From NCBI GenBank assembly GCA_017620815.1, contig JAGAUI010000030.1, positions 1-52,189 on the forward strand: DNA of 52,189 nucleotides, read 5' to 3'. This DNA is from Flavobacteriales bacterium (GTDB lineage: Bacteria > Bacteroidota > Bacteroidia > Flavobacteriales > UBA1820). Positions 18,801 to 25,776 of this stretch are shown piece after piece. Numbering within the stretch: position 1 is the stretch's first letter; each line of letters starts with the position of its first letter. A model generated the notes under the pieces. That model searched no databases. It was not told the DNA's origin and worked only from the letters and a program-made list of their open reading frames with translations. A program made the translations under genes and the position numbers.

Positions 18801-20373
18801 CGCGGTCTAGGTACATGTTAAGTACGTTGTTATATCGTCCGTCTTTATACCGTGTGATGGTGTCGTGTGCCGTTGCCTTTATATTGGGGTCGTTTATCTC
18901 TATGTGTGAACTCAGTGAGTTGCCTTTGAGAGTTGAATTGATGTCTATATTGCTGTATGGGTAGCCTTTTATCCCTATGGAAGATATGTGTGAAGATAGG
19001 TTGGCATTTATGGCACCACTGGTATATCCTTGACCTTTTAACTGGGAGTACATAGAAAGTCTTCCTAGTGTAGATACACCAGATAGCAATCCCAAATCCA
19101 CTTCTTCTATACTCATAGAACCAGAATAACGGGCTTTCCTTTTATCCCAAGGGTCTAGTAAAGTAAGCGAAGCAAAAGCACGTCCGCGGAATGTTTCTAG
19201 TGTCATAGAAGCATCTGCTTTGGTGGGGGAGGTGTTAATGACCGCACTACCAGATATATGTGACAGAGCATTTAGTTTTTTTATGTCGCTATCTTTGATG
19301 GCTTTGTGTCCTGTAAGACCATAGTAATATAGTGTGCGTGGAGCATCTATGTCTATCTGTGATAGTATCAGTTTGGAGGAGGTAGAAGATATGCTATCAC
19401 GACGGGTGTCTATATCTCCATAACCCTTGATAGTAAAAATGTTTGGACTCCATAGGTTTATGTGGCGTATGTGTGCCACCCCAGAAGTGTAAGTAGTATT
19501 GGTAGAAAGGTGGATAGGAGGAAGTCCTTTATAACGAGGGAATAGAGGCGCTATCTCATCGGGGTCTATTACTCCTTGGTCTATTTTAAGGTCAATTGAG
19601 ATGTCTTTTATCCAGCCTCGCGAGGAATCTCTCTCTTCTACTGCTGGGATATATATAGCCATCTTACCTTTTACATCACTGCCCGTTGTCTCTATGTGTA
19701 GATTCTCTACCGATGCTCCATGGGGACCTATCTCTACATCCATAGTAAGTTCTTTAAGAGCTGTACCTATGGATGAGCAGGCTGTTATGTCTTCTACACT
19801 GAAGAAGTATTCGTTTCCTCTTATGCGTATGCGGCGTACATCTAGGTAGAAATCATTTATAGCTATGCTGTCTAGTGCCTCATCGTGGGAGTTATGGTCT
19901 ATGTATATAAAGTTTGCATTTTTTATAGCTGTGCGGGCTATATTCATATTGAGAGGTTTTCTGTTCTTTTCCTTTTTCTCAAAATTGGCAAGGAAGGTAG
20001 ATAGGTTGTCTTTTTCTTCGCCTAGATATTTTGTGATGTGGAATTGGGGGTTGGCTACCACGATATATCCCAATGATAATTTTTCAGAAAACAGACTTGA
20101 CATCCTAGCACGGGCATCGGCACTAGGTATATATGCTAGTGTGTCATCATGGTGGTCTTTTATGAGTATCCCAGCCATATGCACTCGTCCCGAAGGTCTT
20201 ACGGTGAAGGTGTCTATGGATATATCTTGTGGGATATTCTGAGAGATTTTATGGGATATGGTGCGTCCCAGATAATTCTGTACGCTAGGCAATAACAATA
20301 GTCCATATAGTAGTCCTACCACTAGGATAAACCCTAGCAGGATGCGTAATACTATGCGGACGTTTTTATTCAT
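15814..20373 (-). CDS. tamB: Translocation and assembly module protein TamB (DUF490)
   Basis: A 1519-residue periplasm-spanning AsmA-like protein anchored by one N-terminal transmembrane helix (ILLGFILVVGLLYGLLLLP, residues about 12-30). TamB proteins bridge inner and outer membranes and are implicated in outer-membrane protein assembly or lipid transport. The long middle is repetitive amphipathic beta strand, as expected for the lipid-groove fold. The C-terminal TamB/DUF490 domain (about residues 1120-1450) is recognisable in GTFEVVSGSYNFVYENLFKRK, PMIDFSATY, VLMTIYLTGYLNSP, and the terminal region with VDIDVNL and FEVAISKKLF. It is divergent from tsaD with only 34 bases between the starts, an arrangement I recall as common in Bacteroidales. 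Confidence 0.93.
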   Translation of the reverse strand: MNKNVRIVLRILLGFILVVGLLYGLLLLPSVQNYLGRTISHKISQNIPQDISIDTFTVRPSGRVHMAGILIKDHHDDTLAYIPSADARARMSSLFSEKLSLGYIVVANPQFHITKYLGEEKDNLSTFLANFEKKEKNRKPLNMNIARTAIKNANFIYIDHNSHDEALDSIAINDFYLDVRRIRIRGNEYFFSVEDITACSSIGTALKELTMDVEIGPHGASVENLHIETTGSDVKGKMAIYIPAVEERDSSRGWIKDISIDLKIDQGVIDPDEIAPLFPRYKGLPPIHLSTNTTYTSGVAHIRHINLWSPNIFTIKGYGDIDTRRDSISSTSSKLILSQIDIDAPRTLYYYGLTGHKAIKDSDIKKLNALSHISGSAVINTSPTKADASMTLETFRGRAFASLTLLDPWDKRKARYSGSMSIEEVDLGLLSGVSTLGRLSMYSQLKGQGYTSGAINANLSSHISSIGIKGYPYSNIDINSTLKGNSLSSHIEINDPNIKATAHDTITRYKDGRYNNVLNMYLDRGHLSELGIIKDSLASLRASIESNITGSSIDDAQGFISLKEVSYNAGNKYYFISGIEASATIDNDTLRVLSITADDIFNAYVKGDFLLSQLPSTFTNAIFSRFHSYTQRPTREGQSYDFSLEVTAPNVKIINTPLLFDGATHITGKINTTPPHAEMDVVAQRINYKNILLDTLSMHLDTDEEKTLTFTAEKMINPLYSMQNFTLTSYRENDSLYVDADFKKWNAKNDVYFNLHSYVYEDSLKNVMFGLLPSEVHLERTTWNIGGQDRDIDRIKWNVDNNAINIDSLTLRSGDSHILCQGFYLSPTNMDFNIHIHNIDMARSILVRKKYPLDGVVNGHLHIYRTENDPTIVPSIDLKIKDLGIDEAYIGDINVAVKADIGNRFISTNAILDNQGKRKLDISGGINILEKSLSPEIYITLDSLDIAPVHYLLPSVFNKSSGTLSADLSMIEGNITVPNINGHVTLNDANLGIAFTNVEYAVTHGARVPVKNSFFHFDNIAFQDVKHGTSAWINGEIRHDNFAMWYLDLHLKAGNSFILNTTEKNNERFYGDVFASGTFDLTGPTHTLFYDIKGKTEKGTVFCIDVGNTTDFQLSDMIEFVPPRTTHIDSLLQNIKKKIVRQKIESTNEMNIQVEADPNALLRIYMDKSVGHMLEGRGNGVMYMHLSPKGTFTMDGTFEVVSGSYNFVYENLFKRKFTLTPGGRLAFDKDPTNPMIDFSATYKNTTKPYTFLNSVSESTREEVLMTIYLTGYLNSPIYTFNIEMPKAPENVREELAYKLSDQEQLNQQFISLMVFNSFTNTGGENQNPNMVATGVTGLATGMLSNQFSNIVQKFVSGVDIDVNLNTSSDKFTGSPTNTDFEVAISKKLFNDKVTVNGVVGVPTGSSQSNLVGDVEIEYNISADGRFRGIFVNRRQDDYLNNQQGYIQSLGVSYRQEFNSFRELGRLIKESFRRKSRPVTDTIPALPVPRDTVISPTIGDTLVEKPQASSIKSSPNILFR

Positions 20374-20402
20374 TGCAGTATATTATTTATTCACTATTTT
20401 TG
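20373..20402 (+). promoter_or_regulatory. Promoter for tsaD with the -7 box five bases from the ATG
   Basis: TTG (20373-20375), 19-base spacer, TATTTTTG (20395-20402): a complete consensus match. The predicted start site is about 20406-20409, at the tsaD ATG (20408), implying a leaderless or near-leaderless mRNA. The -33 overlaps the start codon of divergent tamB. Confidence 0.75.
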
Positions 20403-20407
20403 CCACT

Positions 20408-21439
20408 ATGAAAGAGCAGGTAGAACAGCCCATCATATTGGGTATAGAATCATCTTGTGATGACACATCGGCGGCGGTAGTGAGAGGTACACGACTGCTA
20501 TCTAGTGTCATTGCTTCTCAAAAGGTACACGAACTATGGGGAGGGGTTGTTCCCGAACTGGCATCGCGTGCACACCAGCAAAATATAGTCCCCGTAGTAG
20601 ATGCGGCTTTTAAACAAGCAAATATACGCAAAGAAGACGTTAATGCAATAGCTTTTACGCGTGGACCTGGACTTTTAGGTTCACTTTTGGTAGGAACGTC
20701 ATTTGCCAAGAGTCTTTCACTGGCTCTAGGGGTACCTCTTATAGAGGTAAATCACATGCAGGGGCATATCCTAGCCAATTTTGTAGATAGTGATGAAAAT
20801 AATCATCATCCTAGTTTCCCTTTCCTATGCCTTACTGTAAGTGGTGGACATACACAGATAGTGAGAGTAGATGATTATTTCTCTATGACCGTACTAGGCG
20901 AAACGATAGACGATGCTGCTGGTGAAGCGTTTGATAAGATAGGAAAGATACTCTCCTTGCCATATCCTGCGGGGCCTCATATAGACCGCCTATCCCGTGA
21001 GGGTAACCCCCAATCATATGTCTTTTCTCGTCCTCAGGTAGCGGGACTTAATTTCAGTTTTTCGGGACTTAAAACATCGGTTCTGTATTTTATAGAAAAG
21101 ATGAAAAAGGAAAATGAGGCATTTGTAGAGGAGAATTTGGCAGATTTGTGTGCATCGGTGCAATATACTATCATAGATATACTATTGCGTAAACTTAAAA
21201 AAGCGGTAAAAGAGACAGGGATACGTACCATAGCCATAGCAGGCGGTGTATCTGCCAATTCTGGACTGAGAGAAGCTCTTGGCGTGTGGGCAGAAAAATC
21301 ACATATAGACCTGCACCTGCCATCGCTACACTTCACTACCGATAACGCTGCTATGATAGCCGTTACAGGTTATTTCAAATACATAAAAGGAGAATTTACA
21401 GACCAGAGTGCTGTCGCTACGGCACGTTATAGCTTATAA
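20408..21439 (+). CDS. tsaD: tRNA N6-threonylcarbamoyladenosine transferase subunit TsaD
   Basis: Universal ASKHA-fold enzyme that, with TsaB and TsaE, transfers threonylcarbamoyl to A37 of ANN-decoding tRNAs. It has 343 residues. Motifs: ILGIESSCDDTSAAVV at the N terminus, VNHMQGHI (about residues 112-119, metal-binding His pair), LTVSGGHTQIV, GEAFDKIGKIL, and AIAGGVSANSGLRE near the C terminus, with the final DNAAMIA supplying the metal-binding Asp. The ATG at 20408 is chosen because MKEQVEQPIILGIESS matches the family and the promoter precedes it; the longer frame from 20342 overlaps tamB. rsmE follows after 4 bases. Confidence 0.97.
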   Translation: MKEQVEQPIILGIESSCDDTSAAVVRGTRLLSSVIASQKVHELWGGVVPELASRAHQQNIVPVVDAAFKQANIRKEDVNAIAFTRGPGLLGSLLVGTSFAKSLSLALGVPLIEVNHMQGHILANFVDSDENNHHPSFPFLCLTVSGGHTQIVRVDDYFSMTVLGETIDDAAGEAFDKIGKILSLPYPAGPHIDRLSREGNPQSYVFSRPQVAGLNFSFSGLKTSVLYFIEKMKKENEAFVEENLADLCASVQYTIIDILLRKLKKAVKETGIRTIAIAGGVSANSGLREALGVWAEKSHIDLHLPSLHFTTDNAAMIAVTGYFKYIKGEFTDQSAVATARYSL

Positions 21440-21443
21440 ATCT

Positions 21444-22157
21444 ATGCAGTTATTTTATACTCCACACATAACAGAAGACGATGAAGTCTTTACTCTTTCC
21501 AAAGACGAAAGCCATCATGCTGTCAAGGTATTGCGTATAAAGGAAGGAGATGAGATTCACACTACCAATGGGCAGGGACTGATGGTAAGGGCAGTAGTGG
21601 AATTGGCTTCACCCTCAATGCTTAGGGTAAAGGTGGTGGAACGTATAGATGATTTTCAACGTCGTGATTATAAGATACATGTAGCCATCGCCCCTACCAA
21701 GATGAATGAACGTATGGAGTGGTTTCTGGAAAAAGCCACCGAAGTGGGAGTAGATGAGATAACCCCCATTATATGCCATCACAGCGAACGCCGTGTGTAT
21801 AACTGTGAACGTGGACGCCGAGTGATACTTTCGGCAGGGAAGCAGTCGCTTAAAGCTACATTCCCCGTTCTTAATGAGGCGATGAGTTTTATGGATTTTA
21901 TAAAGAACTGTAATTCTGCATCTAGGTTTATGGCTCACTGCATGGATGAGGATGAAAAGATACTTCTCCCTAGTCTTATGCGTGATGCAAATGATATATG
22001 TGTCCTCATAGGTCCCGAAGGAGATTTCTCCCCACAGGAATTGCAGGAGGCTCGTAAGGCAGGGTTCAGGGCTGTGAGTCTGGGTAGCAGTCGGCTAAGG
22101 GCAGAAACTGCGGCACTTTATGCTGTAATGGCAGCGTATGCAGTAAAGGGAAAGTGA
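21444..22157 (+). CDS. rsmE: 16S rRNA (uracil1498-N3)-methyltransferase RsmE
   Basis: SPOUT-class methyltransferase that makes m3U1498 in 16S rRNA. It has 237 residues. The start MQLFYTPHITEDDEVF is the usual N-terminal PUA-like region. The trefoil-knot SAM site is visible as ICVLIGPEGDFSPQEL (about residues 185-200) and LGSSRLRAETAALYA (about 212-226). KATEVGVDEITPIICHHSER is another family block. The ATG at 21444, 4 bases after the tsaD stop, is chosen over an in-frame start at 21408 inside tsaD. It forms a two-gene operon with tsaD. Confidence 0.95.
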   Translation: MQLFYTPHITEDDEVFTLSKDESHHAVKVLRIKEGDEIHTTNGQGLMVRAVVELASPSMLRVKVVERIDDFQRRDYKIHVAIAPTKMNERMEWFLEKATEVGVDEITPIICHHSERRVYNCERGRRVILSAGKQSLKATFPVLNEAMSFMDFIKNCNSASRFMAHCMDEDEKILLPSLMRDANDICVLIGPEGDFSPQELQEARKAGFRAVSLGSSRLRAETAALYAVMAAYAVKGK

Positions 22158-22166
22158 TATAAAATG

Positions 22167-22213
22167 ACTCATCAAAAATGCGGCACCCGCAGGGTGCCGC
22201 ATTTTTGATGAGT
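22167..22213. terminator. 22-bp perfect palindromic bidirectional terminator (rsmE / pth)
   Basis: The arm 22167-22188 (ACTCATCAAAAATGCGGCAC plus CC) is fully complementary to 22192-22213 around a GCA loop. A-run and T-run are inside the stem, and the outer ACTCATC/GATGAGT pairing extends beyond what termination needs. Confidence 0.88.
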
Positions 22214-22225
22214 ATGAAGAATGTA

Positions 22226-22792
22226 TTATTTCCCATTAAATGTATTCATGGCATTGTTTATGCCAGCTAGACCAAATGTCTCTATGGCTGCTACTGCTTT
22301 TTCCAGACGTTCGCCCATTTTTTCACATTCTTCCACGTTCCACTCTCCTAATACATAATCCACCTGATGCCCTCGTGCAAAATCACTGCTTATTCCAAAA
22401 CGGAAACGAGGATAGTTCTGTGTGCCGAGCAATTCATTTATGTTTTTAAGACCGTTGTGTCCACCATCAGAACCTTTACTCTTGATACGCAATGTGCCGA
22501 ATGGCAGTGCTAGGTCATCACATACCACTAGAATGTTTTCGGGAGAGATTTTTTCGGCATTGGCATGATAGCGTACAGCCTTACCACTCAGATTCATGTA
22601 TGTGGTGGGTTTCAGCAGTATAAAAGTACGACCTTTTATACGTACCTCACACCTAGAGGCGAGTTTATCACTGGAAAAAGAGCCTCCATGTGCTGCCGCA
22701 AACGCATCTACTACCTTAAATCCTATATTGTGGCGAGTCTCGGCATATTCAGCACCTATGTTACCTAGACCTACTATTAGAAATTTGTTCAT
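22226..22792 (-). CDS. pth: Peptidyl-tRNA hydrolase
   Basis: Hydrolyses peptidyl-tRNA released by stalled ribosomes. It has 188 residues, the normal bacterial Pth length. The N terminus MNKFLIVGLGNIGAEYAETRHNIGFKVVD contains the conserved Asn, Tyr and catalytic His (about residue 20). KPTTYMNLSGKAV, VVCDDLALPFGTLRIKSKGSDGGHNGLKNI and the C-terminal FRFGIS motif complete the signature. ATG 22792 is chosen; a longer frame to 22819 would start inside a hairpin. It is monocistronic, with a -7 box at 22838-22845 and a terminator shared with rsmE. Confidence 0.96.
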   Translation of the reverse strand: MNKFLIVGLGNIGAEYAETRHNIGFKVVDAFAAAHGGSFSSDKLASRCEVRIKGRTFILLKPTTYMNLSGKAVRYHANAEKISPENILVVCDDLALPFGTLRIKSKGSDGGHNGLKNINELLGTQNYPRFRFGISSDFARGHQVDYVLGEWNVEECEKMGERLEKAVAAIETFGLAGINNAMNTFNGK

Positions 22793-22800
22793 AATGATAT

Positions 22801-22838
22801 AAATAAAAGCATCTATCACTCATGTGAATGATAGATGC
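22801..22838 (-). terminator. Hairpin at the start of the pth leader; likely terminator of the TonB-receptor gene
   Basis: GCATCTATCA (22809-22818) pairs with TGATAGATGC (22829-22838). Reading the minus strand, the stem is followed by TTTTATTT, so it can terminate transcription from the receptor gene. The same hairpin falls within the 5' end predicted for the pth mRNA. Confidence 0.65.
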
Positions 22839-22845
22839 AAATATA
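22838..22845 (-). promoter_or_regulatory. Candidate -7 box for pth
   Basis: The minus strand reads TATATTTG followed by C, a good TAnnTTTG match; the predicted start site is within the hairpin just downstream. No TTG at the -33 distance. Confidence 0.45.
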
Positions 22846-22863
22846 AGCATAAAAAAGTGTAGC

Positions 22864-25161
22864 TTAAAATATATTGAATTTGATACCAGCATATATGCTA
22901 CGAGGTACAGTAGGACCATATATATATCCCGAATCTCGCAATGCTCCCTTGTCTAGGTCTTTCTGGAAGGAATTGAATATGTTCTGAATGCCAGCGTGTA
23001 CGTCTATGCAGAATGTAGGTGTGATGTGTATATCATAAGACACTTTGGCAGAAAGGTCAAAAAACGAAGGAGTCTCTTCTAGTGTGTCTATGTTTATGTA
23101 ACCAGCATAGTGTTCTACTAGCATACTACCAGTGTAGTTACCAGTGAGGGCTATCTTGAAATCATGGAATGGTTCGCTAGATAGGGTGAAGTAACCATAG
23201 GTATCTGGGCTACGCAACATCTTGCTCACAAGAGGAGCATTGCTGTCCTCACTCCAAGCATAAGGTGTAGAGTAACGGCTGTTCTGCCATGTAAATCCTG
23301 CTTGTAGTTCTATGTAACGACCTTTGGCTATTTTACCTTCTATGTTTACACCATAAACTTCGGCTCCATCGCCATTGGTACGTTCCATGATGGTGTTACC
23401 TTGACTATCGGTTCCAGCTTCAGAAAGGATAAATACATCATCTAGGCTAGTGTAAAAACCTTCTGCCATAAATCCTACCTGAAGGTCTCCCCATGCATAT
23501 CCGTAGTCTGCCGAAAGTGTAAAGCTCTGGCTGCTTTCCTCGCGTAGGTTTTCGGCTATCTGGATAATGTGAACTTCTCCACCTACGGCCATTATGTGAA
23601 GGTCTTCGTCAAATGCCTGTGGAGCACGGAATCCTGTCGCCCAACTAGCACGCATGTTTACAGCATCCCATAGACGATAACGTACATTAACACGAGGAGA
23701 TATGATGACATTGTCTATCATATTGTGTTTGTCGGCACGGACACCTATCAGTATGCTGGCACGGTCTGTCTTCCATTCATTCTGCAAGTATGCACTCCAT
23801 ATGCTCACATCCTGACGCATGTCGCGGTCATACCCGGCCATGATGTCGTGCATGCCGTTGTAGTTAAATTCGGCTCCGGCAGTAAGCTGTGAGGGCATAA
23901 AGAAAGCATGAGAGAAATCGTGTGTGTATTGGGTTCCAACTACAGCTGTAAGGTCTGATGTCTCACCGTATGCGTCTGGGTCCATATCGGCACCGTAGTA
24001 GGATTTGCGTTTGATGTTCTGAAGGGCGGTGAAGATGTTGAAACGGTTTTTCTGTGCAGCGTCCCATGTAGTGAAAGATATGCTACCACCGTTTATATTG
24101 TGGTCTGTCTGTTCTGTGATATATGTCTCGTGAGGAGGGAGAGAGAGATTGTCTCCACCGCGGCGGAATTCTTGTATAGAGTGGAATTCGGTATTGATTT
24201 TGCTGTAAAGAGTAGGCTTATAGAATGCTGTAAATCCAAACGAAGTGGAGTTTATAAGAGGGATATCTGAAAATCCATCATCATTCTGGTCCCAAGCCTG
24301 ACGATGACGTGAACTACCAAATATATGAGCCCCCACGCGGCGGTCTTCTGAAACGATAGTCCCGCCCAGAGATGTTACGTTATCCATAGCTTCTCCACCA
24401 GCCATAGCGGTGATGTTGTGAGCTGCCGAAAAATGATTGGTAGTAGGTTCTTTGGTGATGATATTTACAGTACCTGCTATAGCACTAGACCCAAAAAGAG
24501 CCGACCCGCCTCCACGAATGACCTCTACACGTTCTATCATATCGGCAGGGTATTGTTCCAGTCCATAGACTCCGCTTAGTGCCGAAAGCATAGGACGTGA
24601 GTCTATCATTATCTGTGTGTAGTGACCTTGAAGACCATTTATACGCACCTGCATGAAACCGCAGTTTTGGCAGTCGTTTTCTGTACGCAATCCGGGTTGG
24701 AAGTTAAGCACACCTCCCACAGCAGGAGATGATGTCATATCATAAAGTTTTGGGCCAGCAACATTCACCACTACCGATGACATCTTACGAGGAGCTTCGT
24801 TGCGGGAAGCTGTTATAACCACGTCGTCCATCATAGATATGTCTTCGCTTATGGCTATATTGATTTCGGCGGTGCGACCATTTATGACTTCTACTGGGAC
24901 TTCTTCGGTCTTGTAACCCATGAAAGAGATACGCAATGTGTATTTGCCCTCGGGTATATTTTTCATGAAGAAATGTCCTGTGGCATCGGTAGCTGTACCT
25001 AGTGTGGTGCCTTTAAGACTTATGTTTACAAATGGAAGGTGTTCGCCACTTATTTTATCTGTGATATGTCCCATTATGTGGGCATCGCTAGAATTCTGGG
25101 CAAAAACAGATGTCAATGATAGTGCCATAAATAATAGCACCGAAGAGATTTTGTTAAGCAT
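22864..25161 (-). CDS. TonB-dependent outer-membrane receptor with N-terminal CarboxypepD_reg domain
   Basis: A 765-residue outer-membrane importer energised by TonB. Signal peptide 1-21 (ending VFAQ). A carboxypeptidase-regulatory-like beta domain follows (about 28-105, HIMGHITDKISGEHLPFVNI). The plug (about 113-235) contains MDDVVITASR, CQNCGFMQVRINGLQGHYTQ with Cys 164 and 167, and MIERVEVIRGGGSALFGSSAIAGTVNIITKEP. The rest is a 22-strand type barrel ending RSIYAGIKFNIF. It is not a SusC type: there is no SusD partner and the architecture is FepA/BtuB-like. The Cys pair, an upstream His-rich protein gene and an operator-like palindrome at the start site suggest metal or metal-complex uptake, but the ligand is not shown. 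Confidence 0.92.
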   Translation of the reverse strand: MLNKISSVLLFMALSLTSVFAQNSSDAHIMGHITDKISGEHLPFVNISLKGTTLGTATDATGHFFMKNIPEGKYTLRISFMGYKTEEVPVEVINGRTAEINIAISEDISMMDDVVITASRNEAPRKMSSVVVNVAGPKLYDMTSSPAVGGVLNFQPGLRTENDCQNCGFMQVRINGLQGHYTQIMIDSRPMLSALSGVYGLEQYPADMIERVEVIRGGGSALFGSSAIAGTVNIITKEPTTNHFSAAHNITAMAGGEAMDNVTSLGGTIVSEDRRVGAHIFGSSRHRQAWDQNDDGFSDIPLINSTSFGFTAFYKPTLYSKINTEFHSIQEFRRGGDNLSLPPHETYITEQTDHNINGGSISFTTWDAAQKNRFNIFTALQNIKRKSYYGADMDPDAYGETSDLTAVVGTQYTHDFSHAFFMPSQLTAGAEFNYNGMHDIMAGYDRDMRQDVSIWSAYLQNEWKTDRASILIGVRADKHNMIDNVIISPRVNVRYRLWDAVNMRASWATGFRAPQAFDEDLHIMAVGGEVHIIQIAENLREESSQSFTLSADYGYAWGDLQVGFMAEGFYTSLDDVFILSEAGTDSQGNTIMERTNGDGAEVYGVNIEGKIAKGRYIELQAGFTWQNSRYSTPYAWSEDSNAPLVSKMLRSPDTYGYFTLSSEPFHDFKIALTGNYTGSMLVEHYAGYINIDTLEETPSFFDLSAKVSYDIHITPTFCIDVHAGIQNIFNSFQKDLDKGALRDSGYIYGPTVPRSIYAGIKFNIF

Positions 25162-25210
25162 TTTATGTGTTATTTGTTTTTTGGATTGTAATATGTGATG
25201 TATGCTACAT

Positions 25211-25230
25211 GCGTTATGTCATGATAACGC
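25211..25230. promoter_or_regulatory. Operator-like palindrome at the predicted TonB-receptor start site
   Basis: GCGTTATGTCATGATAACGC has perfect 7-bp arms (GCGTTAT/ATAACGC) around GTCATG. It begins just downstream of the -7 box and covers the predicted transcription start (about 25230), the position of a repressor site. The dyad resembles metalloregulator (Fur/Zur-type) boxes in size and AT content; the regulator is not identified. Confidence 0.6.
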
Positions 25231-25233
25231 TGG

Positions 25234-25264
25234 CAAAATTATACCGCCTTTCATGGCGTGACAA
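25234..25264 (-). promoter_or_regulatory. Promoter for the TonB-receptor gene
   Basis: On the minus strand TTG (25264-25262), 20-base spacer, TAATTTTG (25241-25234): a complete -33/-7 match. The leader to the ATG is about 69 bases. Confidence 0.78.
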
Positions 25265-25328
25265 TACCTAATTCCTGTTAAAAACTAGATAAGTCATACC
25301 TCATTTATAGTAGGTATGTGTGAAAAAA

Positions 25329-25709
25329 TTAAACAAATAACACATAAGGTGGAGCACGCCAACCTTTATGTAAAATAGTATCGTATGTATAAGGAAAACT
25401 GTAATAAAAAATGTCTTGGTGGCACTTGTCAATAGCTAAGACATTTTTATATGCTATGCAGTCTGGGGCATTATAATCCAGACTATTGTGATAAAGTATA
25501 AAATCTAATTCTTCCTGTGTGTGGCTGTGAAGAGGGTTGCCTTCACTGTCTTTATCCCCTCCATAAAGGTGAGAGTGAGATATGGACTCGCCTTTTATGA
25601 TATGAGTGTGTATAAAAAGTGTAGATGAAATAAAATCCAATAAAAATATGCTTGATAGAATCAAGGCATATAGACTATTATATAAATTGTTTCTTCTGTA
25701 AGATGACAC
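25329..25709 (-). CDS. Small His-rich single-span membrane protein upstream of the TonB receptor
   Basis: About 126 residues from a GTG start at 25709. One hydrophobic segment (LYALILSSIFLLDFISSTLF) is followed by three His clusters, HTH, HSH and HSHT, then acidic residues and a C-terminal GWRAPP motif. A short signal anchor followed by His clusters suggests a periplasmic metal-binding protein; similar small proteins next to TonB receptors are, as I recall, seen in metal uptake loci. The frame extends to a TTG at 25748, but that codon overlaps the -7 box of a complete promoter (25746-25776), so translation must begin downstream; no ATG is available near the N terminus. It precedes the receptor gene by 167 bases. 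The protein family is not certain. Confidence 0.65.
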   Translation of the reverse strand: MSSYRRNNLYNSLYALILSSIFLLDFISSTLFIHTHIIKGESISHSHLYGGDKDSEGNPLHSHTQEELDFILYHNSLDYNAPDCIAYKNVLAIDKCHQDIFYYSFPYTYDTILHKGWRAPPYVLFV

Positions 25710-25745
25710 TCTTATAGGGTATATATGATGGTGTAAAAACGGAGG

Positions 25746-25776
25746 CAAAATTAAGCTAAAATAATTTCTCCTGCAA
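25746..25776 (-). promoter_or_regulatory. Promoter for the His-rich protein gene
   Basis: On the minus strand TTG (25776-25774), 20-base spacer, TAATTTTG (25753-25746). The -7 octamer and spacing are the same as in the TonB-receptor promoter. The element overlaps the 3' end of the glycosyltransferase gene. Confidence 0.72.
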
